From the NCBI GenBank assembly GCA_002385825.1, contig DGEG01000151.1:1-49848 (forward strand): a DNA stretch of 49,848 nucleotides, read 5' to 3'. This DNA comes from Firmicutes bacterium UBA3932. GTDB taxonomy: Bacteria > Bacillota > Clostridia > Peptostreptococcales > Anaerovoracaceae. A program made the position numbers and the translations under genes. The notes below the pieces were generated by a model. That model saw nothing but the letters and a program-made list of their open reading frames with translations. It was not told where the DNA came from and made no database searches. Below are positions 44,382 to 49,848 of this stretch, piece after piece. Position 1 is the first letter of the stretch. Every line of letters begins with the position of its first letter.

Positions 44382-44723
44382 ATGAATATATATGATCTAG
44401 CACATCAACTGGCAAGGGCTTTGAAAGAATCCCAGGAGTACAAAACCTACATGGAATTGAAAGAAAAAGTTTCTGAAAATGAAGAGCTGTCCGCCAGCAT
44501 CAACGACTTTCAACAGAAGCAATTTCAATTGCAGGCCCAACAATTGTTGGGACAAGAAGGCGATGTAACCATGAGGGAGCAGATTCAAAACTTGGCGCAG
44601 ATCCTGATGAAAGATCCATTAGCTGCTCAGTATCTCCAAGCGGAATTTGCATTTACCATGATGTATGCGGACGTATGTAAAATATTGCAGGATGCAGTCA
44701 GGATGGGGCCAGATGCAAAATAG
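44382..44723 (+). CDS. YlbF-family protein
   Basis: This 113-residue all-helical protein (LARALKESQEYKTYMELKEKV and DFQQKQFQLQAQQ) belongs to the YlbF/YmcA family. In Bacillus these form a complex that helps RNase Y-dependent mRNA processing, so its place right after RNase J is meaningful. It starts 1 base after rnj and overlaps the peptidase gene by 11 bases. It ends in UAG. Confidence 0.85.
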   Translation: MNIYDLAHQLARALKESQEYKTYMELKEKVSENEELSASINDFQQKQFQLQAQQLLGQEGDVTMREQIQNLAQILMKDPLAAQYLQAEFAFTMMYADVCKILQDAVRMGPDAK

Positions 44724-45771
44724 ACTGAAAAAAGTAAAAGAAGCTATGAACTCCAAGGGTGTTTCCGCACTCTTGGTGACGAAATCGGAAAACCAAGTTT
44801 ATCTTACCGGATTTCATTCTTCAAATTGTCAGCTTATCATTACTGCCGACATGAACTACTTGCTGACGGATTTTCGTTATATAGAAGCAGCAGGAGAGTT
44901 GGCGCCTTTATATCATGTAGTGCTTACTGACCATAATGTGACGCTGTACACTTTTTTGAAGGAACTCGGCATAAAAGAACTGGCTATCGAGGATAGCTCA
45001 ATTTCATATGCTGAATTCAAACAATTAGAGGAAAAAGTCGGCTGCCACATTGTTTCCGGAGACGGAATCGTAGAGGGAGTAAGGGTCATAAAGGACGAGT
45101 ACGAACTTGAAGCCATAAGAAAAGCGCAGGAAATTGCGGATATGGCCTTTACTCATATGTTGAACTATCTGAAGCCGGGATTAACGGAGATCGAAGCTGC
45201 TTTAGAACTGGAAATGTTCTTGCGCCGCCACGGAGCGCAGGCGCTGTCTTTTGATACGATCCTGGTTTCCGGGACAAGGACATCTCTTCCTCACGGGACA
45301 CCTTCTCAAAAAAAACTGGAGAGAGGAGATTTCGTGACCATGGACTTCGGTTGTGTCGTAGACGGCTATTGCTCGGATATGACACGGACCGTCGCTTTGG
45401 GCAGCGTGACGGACGAGCAGAGGGAAATCTACGACATCGTGTTGAAAGCCCAGAAAGCCGGCTGTGACGCAATTCGTGCAGGGCTCTCCTGTAAGGAGGC
45501 GGATAAGGTGTGTCGCGATATAATTACAGACAGGGGTTATGGAGCGTTTTTCGGACATGGCACCGGTCACGGAGTCGGCCTTGAAATACATGAAGCACCT
45601 ACGCTGAATGGGCGAAGTGAGGAAGTGCTTGAGGAGAACATGGTCGTAACCGTTGAGCCGGGAATCTATCTCCCTCAAAAATTCGGTGTACGCATTGAAG
45701 ACTTGGCAATCGTTACTGCTTCGGGTATAATAAATCTTGTAAAATCGGACAAAGAACTAATAATAATATAA
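44713..45771 (+). CDS. Xaa-Pro aminopeptidase, M24 family
   Basis: This 352-residue metalloprotease has an N-terminal creatinase-like domain and a pita-bread catalytic domain. Metal ligands are seen in MDFGCVVDGYCSDMTRT (two Asp), GHGTGHGVG (His), HEAPTL and VEPGIYLP (Glu). It removes N-terminal residues next to proline. ATG at 44713 gives QNRLKKVKEAM; the longer frame upstream lies within the previous gene. It is followed by efp, a frequent neighbour in Firmicutes. Confidence 0.93.
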   Translation: MQNRLKKVKEAMNSKGVSALLVTKSENQVYLTGFHSSNCQLIITADMNYLLTDFRYIEAAGELAPLYHVVLTDHNVTLYTFLKELGIKELAIEDSSISYAEFKQLEEKVGCHIVSGDGIVEGVRVIKDEYELEAIRKAQEIADMAFTHMLNYLKPGLTEIEAALELEMFLRRHGAQALSFDTILVSGTRTSLPHGTPSQKKLERGDFVTMDFGCVVDGYCSDMTRTVALGSVTDEQREIYDIVLKAQKAGCDAIRAGLSCKEADKVCRDIITDRGYGAFFGHGTGHGVGLEIHEAPTLNGRSEEVLEENMVVTVEPGIYLPQKFGVRIEDLAIVTASGIINLVKSDKELIII

Positions 45772-45806
45772 ACTAATTTTCAACTTATTTTTGGAGGAAC
45801 ACATCG

Positions 45807-46370
45807 ATGATTTACGCAAGCGATTTTAAGAAGGGCATTACCTTCGAGATTAACGGAGAACCCCATATCGTTCTGGATTTCCAGCATGTTAAGCCCGGAA
45901 AGGGCTCTGCTTTCGTCAGGACGAAATACAAGAACATACTCACGGGAACCACGAAAGAAGAAGCCTTTAACCCCAATGACAAGTTCCCGAAGGCCCATAT
46001 AGAAACAAAGCAAATGCAGTATCTATATACTGACGGTGAGCTGTATTATTTCATGGATCAGGAGAGTTTCGAGCAGGTGCCCCTGATGGCAGATCAGGTA
46101 GAGGATGCCATGCACTACATTCGCGAAAACGATGTAGCTACCATCAAGTTCTACAAGGGGAAGGCTTTCTCAGTTGATCCTCCAAATTTCGTAAACCTGA
46201 AGGTAATTGAAACAGAACCCGGTGTAAAAGGCGATACGGCAACAAATGTAACAAAGGCGGCTACAGTTGAAACGGGAGCCGTGATTCAGGTACCCATCTT
46301 CGTAGAGGTGGGAGACGTAATTCAGATCGACACCAGATCTGGCGAATATTTATCCCGTTCCAAAGAATAG
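45807..46370 (+). CDS. efp: Elongation factor P
   Basis: EF-P rescues ribosomes stalled at polyproline. Its three beta-barrel domains total 187 residues. The loop HVKPGKGSAFVRTK carries the modifiable Lys region, and the end DVIQIDTRSGEYLSR is typical. RBS GGAGG. The stop UAG is followed by CCC and UGA, so a backup stop is in place. Confidence 0.97.
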   Translation: MIYASDFKKGITFEINGEPHIVLDFQHVKPGKGSAFVRTKYKNILTGTTKEEAFNPNDKFPKAHIETKQMQYLYTDGELYYFMDQESFEQVPLMADQVEDAMHYIRENDVATIKFYKGKAFSVDPPNFVNLKVIETEPGVKGDTATNVTKAATVETGAVIQVPIFVEVGDVIQIDTRSGEYLSRSKE

Positions 46371-46383
46371 CCCTGAGGCTAAT

Positions 46384-47415
46384 ATGATTCGAATCAGAAA
46401 CAAGCGGAGATTTGTAATTTTTATATTAATTATGTCCCTGTTGGTTGCCCTGCTGAGTGTGGCGATTTTTACCATTTGGCTCAGCAAGGGCAGCAAGCCT
46501 TTTGATCCAGGCAACACGGAAACCATGTTGGTCACCATACCCAGGGGGACCAGTACCAGCGGTATCGGTGAGATTCTGGAATCTAAAGGCTTGATTTCTA
46601 ATTCTACTGTATTCCGGTTGAAAACGAAATTTGCCGGTCATGACGGAAAATACAGGGCCGGCGAATACTATTTGAGCCCGGGGATGAGTCTGGATGAAAT
46701 TATCGAGCATCTTTTAGCAGGTCGTGACAATACGACCCGTTTTACAATTCCCGAAGGCTATGATTTAGCGAAAGTTGCAGACAAACTGGAAGCCCAGGGG
46801 CTGATAGACAGGGAGGCCTTCTTTAAGGAGATTCGAGAAGGTGAGTTCGATTATTGGTTTATTTCGGGTCTTGAAAAAGAAGATAACAGGCTGGAAGGCT
46901 TTTTATATCCCGAGACCTATGAGATTTTCGCAGACGCCACTGAACATGACATAATCGATAAGATGCTTTCACAATTCAATAAGGTGTTTACTGAAAAACA
47001 CAAGCAACGCTTAAAGGAGTTAGAGCTGGATATCAGAGACGTTATTATCCTGGCTTCCATCATCGAAAGGGAGGCAGTGGTATCCGAGGACCGGCCGGTA
47101 ATAGCAGGGGTGTTCTATCGCAGGCTGGAGATCGGTATGCCGCTTCAATCCTGCGCTACGGTTCAATATATTCTGGGTGAACAAAAGCCTGTTCTTAGTA
47201 TTGCAGATACTCAGATTCAATCTCCTTATAATACATATATAATTAAAGGTTTGCCTCCCACGCCGATTTGTTCGCCGGGAATAGAATCCATCAACGCTGC
47301 TCTATGGCCGGCGGAAACGGAATATCTCTATTTTCTGGCAAAAGGTGACGGATCCCACGTATTTTCCGTAACCTATGAAGAGCATTTAAGAAATAAAGCG
47401 AAGTACATTGATTGA
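46384..47415 (+). CDS. mltG: Endolytic murein transglycosylase
   Basis: MltG cuts growing glycan strands. One N-terminal membrane helix (FVIFILIMSLLVALLSVAIFTI in two parts) is followed by a LysM-like region (TIPRGTSTSGIGEILESKG) and the YceG domain with catalytic Glu in IIEREAVV and YRRLEIGMPLQSCATVQY. At 343 residues it has normal length. Confidence 0.95.
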   Translation: MIRIRNKRRFVIFILIMSLLVALLSVAIFTIWLSKGSKPFDPGNTETMLVTIPRGTSTSGIGEILESKGLISNSTVFRLKTKFAGHDGKYRAGEYYLSPGMSLDEIIEHLLAGRDNTTRFTIPEGYDLAKVADKLEAQGLIDREAFFKEIREGEFDYWFISGLEKEDNRLEGFLYPETYEIFADATEHDIIDKMLSQFNKVFTEKHKQRLKELELDIRDVIILASIIEREAVVSEDRPVIAGVFYRRLEIGMPLQSCATVQYILGEQKPVLSIADTQIQSPYNTYIIKGLPPTPICSPGIESINAALWPAETEYLYFLAKGDGSHVFSVTYEEHLRNKAKYID

Positions 47416-47436
47416 CAATAATATTATTATGTTAAA

Positions 47437-48105
47437 ATGAAAATTACAGATGAAAAAGTTACGGAATACATCCAAGGGCTTTATAAGCCCTTGAACCCTT
47501 TTCTCGGCCAGCTGCGCAAAGAAGCTGAGTCCCGGAATATTCCTATAATAAGCAAGGAAATTGAAAGGCTTCTCCTTACCATGCTTCAAATACAAAAACC
47601 GGAAAGGCTGCTCGAAATCGGTACAGCTATCGGTTATTCTGCGCTGTGCTTTATAATGTCCGGAAATGTGGGGCATATTACCACATTAGAATTACAGGAA
47701 AAATTGTGTAATGAAGCCTCAACCAACTTTGAAAAAGCCGGAGTGGCCAACCGAATTCGACTGATGCAAGGAGATGCTTTGGAATCATTAAAAACCCTTA
47801 GTAAGGAATTCCGAAACACACCTTCCGCACCTTTTGATTTTGTGTTCATCGACGGGGCGAAAGGACATTATCTTAAAATCTGGAAGCACTGCATGGATTT
47901 ATGCGGCCCCGGCACGACTATTGTGGCGGACAACATTTTATATAAGGCCATGACAGCGGCGGACGAATACCTGGATGTTCGCAGGAATAAGACCATAGTA
48001 AATCGCATGCGAGAATATCTCAACTATGTTACAGAGCTTCCTGGCGTAACGACTGCGGTTTTACCGGTGGGTGACGGTATTGCCGTCAGTGTAATCGAGG
48101 GATAA
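47437..48105 (+). CDS. trmR: tRNA 5-hydroxyuridine methyltransferase, O-methyltransferase family
   Basis: This 222-residue protein is a class I SAM O-methyltransferase with LLEIGTAIGYSALC (SAM site), LELQEKL, FDFVFIDGAKGHY and VADNILYKAM. In Bacillus, TrmR (YrrM) methylates 5-hydroxyuridine in tRNA and lies beside the U32 tRNA hydroxylase genes, exactly as here. There is no Shine-Dalgarno before the ATG; the leader is AT-rich. Confidence 0.88.
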   Translation: MKITDEKVTEYIQGLYKPLNPFLGQLRKEAESRNIPIISKEIERLLLTMLQIQKPERLLEIGTAIGYSALCFIMSGNVGHITTLELQEKLCNEASTNFEKAGVANRIRLMQGDALESLKTLSKEFRNTPSAPFDFVFIDGAKGHYLKIWKHCMDLCGPGTTIVADNILYKAMTAADEYLDVRRNKTIVNRMREYLNYVTELPGVTTAVLPVGDGIAVSVIEG

Positions 48106-48108
48106 AGT

Positions 48109-49332
48109 ATGAAAAATATCGAATTGCTTGCACCAGCGGGAGATTTGGAAAAATTGCGAACTGCCATTGACTATGGCGCCGATGCGGTTTATTGCGGCGG
48201 TGAACAGTTCAGTCTCAGAACTGCTTCACGCAACTTTACTATCGAAGAGTTAGCCGAAGGTTTGGATTATGCGCATAAGAAAGGTAAGAAAGTATACCTT
48301 ACTCTGAACATCTTTGCACATAATGAAGATCTTCCGGATTTCTACACTTATATGGATGAGATTAAGGATTTACCCATCGACGCATTTTTGATCTCTGATC
48401 CCGGAATACTTCAATGGATGCGTGAAAACCGTCCCGATGCAGAACTTCATTTAAGCACCCAGGCAAATACGACGAACAAGTTATCTGCACTTTACTGGCA
48501 TAAACAGGGAGTTAAGCGCATCGTGCTGGCAAGGGAGCTTTCCTTGAAAGAGATTGCAGAAATAAGGAGCGAAACACCGGATACGCTGGAACTTGAAACC
48601 TTTGTTCACGGAGCTATGTGCATATCATATTCCGGAAGATGCCTTCTATCCAATTATTTGGCCGGTAGAGATGCTAACAGGGGAGCCTGTGCTCATCCCT
48701 GCAGGTGGAGCTATAATTTAGTTGAGGAAAAACGCCCGGGAGAATACTATCCCGTCGTTGAAGATGATCGTGGAACCTATATCTTGAATTCTAAGGATCT
48801 CTGCATGATTCAGCATTTACCTGCGCTTATAAATGCAGGAGTGAATTCTCTGAAGATAGAAGGTAGGGTTAAGAGCGTTTTTTATGTAGCAACGGTTACG
48901 GACGCATATCGAAAAGCCATTGATGCTTATCTGGAGGAAGGAGAGGATTGGTTCTGTCGCGAAAGCTGGCTTGAGGAAGTGGGAAAAGCCAGCCACAGGC
49001 ATTTCACTACCGGATTTTATTTCGGGAAGCCCGGCAAAGAGGACCAGAACTACAAGAGCAGCCAATACATCAGGGAATACGAATTTACCGGCATTGTAAA
49101 AGACTACGATGAAAGAACGCAGCTTGCAACGGTAGAGCAGAGAAATAAAATGTCGTTGGGCGATAAGATCGAGTTTTTCGGTCCGGGTATAGAACCCTTT
49201 GTTCAAACTCTGGAATACATGACTGATGAAGACGGGATGCTGCTGGAAAGCGCTCCTCATGCGCAACAAATTCTAAAAATTCGCACGATACGCCCAGTTA
49301 AAGAAAATTATATGGTATCTAAACCCAAATAG
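48109..49332 (+). CDS. trhP: U32-family tRNA hydroxylation protein
   Basis: This 407-residue U32 'peptidase' belongs to the group that, with prephenate, hydroxylates uridine 34 of tRNA (TrhP). It begins IELLAPAGDLEKLRTAIDYGADAVYCGG and contains the family signature FVHGAMCISYSGRCLLSNY with further Cys (GACAHPCRW). It lies 3 bases after trmR, whose product acts on the next step. It ends in UAG. Confidence 0.88.
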   Translation: MKNIELLAPAGDLEKLRTAIDYGADAVYCGGEQFSLRTASRNFTIEELAEGLDYAHKKGKKVYLTLNIFAHNEDLPDFYTYMDEIKDLPIDAFLISDPGILQWMRENRPDAELHLSTQANTTNKLSALYWHKQGVKRIVLARELSLKEIAEIRSETPDTLELETFVHGAMCISYSGRCLLSNYLAGRDANRGACAHPCRWSYNLVEEKRPGEYYPVVEDDRGTYILNSKDLCMIQHLPALINAGVNSLKIEGRVKSVFYVATVTDAYRKAIDAYLEEGEDWFCRESWLEEVGKASHRHFTTGFYFGKPGKEDQNYKSSQYIREYEFTGIVKDYDERTQLATVEQRNKMSLGDKIEFFGPGIEPFVQTLEYMTDEDGMLLESAPHAQQILKIRTIRPVKENYMVSKPK

Positions 49333-49408
49333 TGGTATAATATTTTAACCAAAGTAAACGGTGGTATATATTTATATATGTGTAATAGTACTTTAAGGAG
49401 GAAGTTTG

Positions 49409-49848
49409 ATGGATTCAAGCCCTGACCCGAGTATGTCGGTGGGTTTTCAACTTTTTATTCTTGCTCTGTTAATTCTTATAAATGCCTACTTTGCGTCTGC
49501 AGAGATGGCCATCGTATCGGTAAACAGAAACAAAGTAAAAATACTGGCACAAGAAGGAGATAATAAAGCTAAGCTAATTCTCGATTTTCTTGAACAGCCG
49601 AATCGTTTCTTATCGACAATTCAGGTGGCTATAACATTGGCCGGCTTTCTTGCCAGTGCCTTTGCCGCAACCGGAATGGCCGATGATGTAGCCGCTCTAT
49701 TGAGTAGGCTACAAATCATTCCCTATACCAGGCAAGTAGCAGTGGTTTTGGTTACGGTTGTCCTTTCCTATTTCAGTCTTGTGCTTGGGGAATTGTATCC
49801 AAAACGCATGGCGCTGCAGCATTCCCTGAAAATCGCCCGATTTACCGT
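49409..49848 (+). CDS. CNNM/CorC-type transporter protein (3'-truncated)
   Basis: The frame starts at ATG 49409 behind AAGGAGGAAG and stays open to the window edge (146 full codons). The N-terminus has membrane helices with family motifs NAYFASAEMAIVS, LDFLEQPNRFLSTIQVAITLAG and the later LVLGELYPKR. This is the CNNM (DUF21) domain of hemolysin-like/CorC proteins, linked to magnesium or other divalent ion export. CBS and CorC_HlyC domains would lie outside. Confidence 0.9.
   Translation, partial: MDSSPDPSMSVGFQLFILALLILINAYFASAEMAIVSVNRNKVKILAQEGDNKAKLILDFLEQPNRFLSTIQVAITLAGFLASAFAATGMADDVAALLSRLQIIPYTRQVAVVLVTVVLSYFSLVLGELYPKRMALQHSLKIARFT

Noticed and set aside
46368..46376. efp UAG as a pyrrolysine codon
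   Set aside because: EF-P is complete and UGA follows two codons later.
1..49848. CRISPR arrays, insertion sequences, integrases or phage genes
   Set aside because: I found no repeat-spacer pattern, transposase or integrase-like protein on either strand.

Overview
The window reads as a chromosomal segment of an anaerobic Gram-positive bacterium of the class Clostridia. Supporting signs are a FabT/FabK-type fatty acid operon, a yajC-secDF-rel-dtd-hemZ-aspS block, RNase J, YlbF, strong AGGAGG ribosome binding sites, and a bacterial-type split pyrrolysyl-tRNA synthetase (PylSc + PylSn). A family such as Anaerovoracaceae is possible, but I cannot prove it from the sequence.

Layout. (1) 1-2.5 kb: the 3' part of a peptide-type ABC transporter binding protein, tRNA-Leu(GAG), and a convergent M23 peptidase. 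(2) 2.7-8.7 kb: a complete type II fatty acid operon, fabT-fabH-acpP-fabK-fabD-fabG-fabF-fabZ, with a strong promoter and a palindromic operator over its start site. (3) 8.9-12.2 kb: an unusual three-gene unit of a CAT/E2-fold protein, an acyl-CoA-synthetase-like ligase and a protein resembling the MetH activation domain. (4) 12.2-28.3 kb: a methylamine and pyrrolysine island. It holds a divergent PocR/AraC regulator, an MtbA-like methyltransferase fused to a thioredoxin-like domain, the corrinoid protein MttC, trimethylamine methyltransferase MttB and dimethylamine methyltransferase MtbB (each with one in-frame amber codon for pyrrolysine), a frameshifted NhaC-type antiporter, a G3E GTPase, a RamA-like corrinoid activator, pylSc, a second corrinoid protein, pylSn, pylD, tRNA-Pyl (pylT), pylB and pylC. 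(5) 28.4-49.8 kb: two reverse-strand tRNAs (Pro-GGG, Leu-CAA), then a long, mostly co-directional housekeeping block for protein export, stringent response, tRNA charging and modification, NAD synthesis, RNA decay and cell wall, ending in a truncated CNNM/CorC-type membrane protein.

How the island should work (family knowledge plus inference): MttB and MtbB demethylate tri- and dimethylamine using pyrrolysine and pass the methyl group to cob(I)alamin on MttC or the second corrinoid protein. RamA re-reduces inactive Co(II). The MtbA-like fusion would take the methyl onward to an acceptor that is not obvious, because bacteria lack coenzyme M and no pterin-type methyltransferase is encoded here. 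PylB, PylC and PylD make pyrrolysine, PylSc/PylSn charge tRNA-Pyl, and the PocR regulator probably switches the system on.

The most notable observations are the thioredoxin-like fusion with an altered zinc motif, the unusual pyl gene order with a corrinoid gene between the two synthetase halves, a nearly identical 30-bp promoter in front of two pyl-associated transcription units, and the frequent use of UAG as an ordinary stop (12 of 46 genes with a visible stop). UAG even ends pylSn and mtbB, and the leuS UAG is in frame with the downstream RNase J gene.
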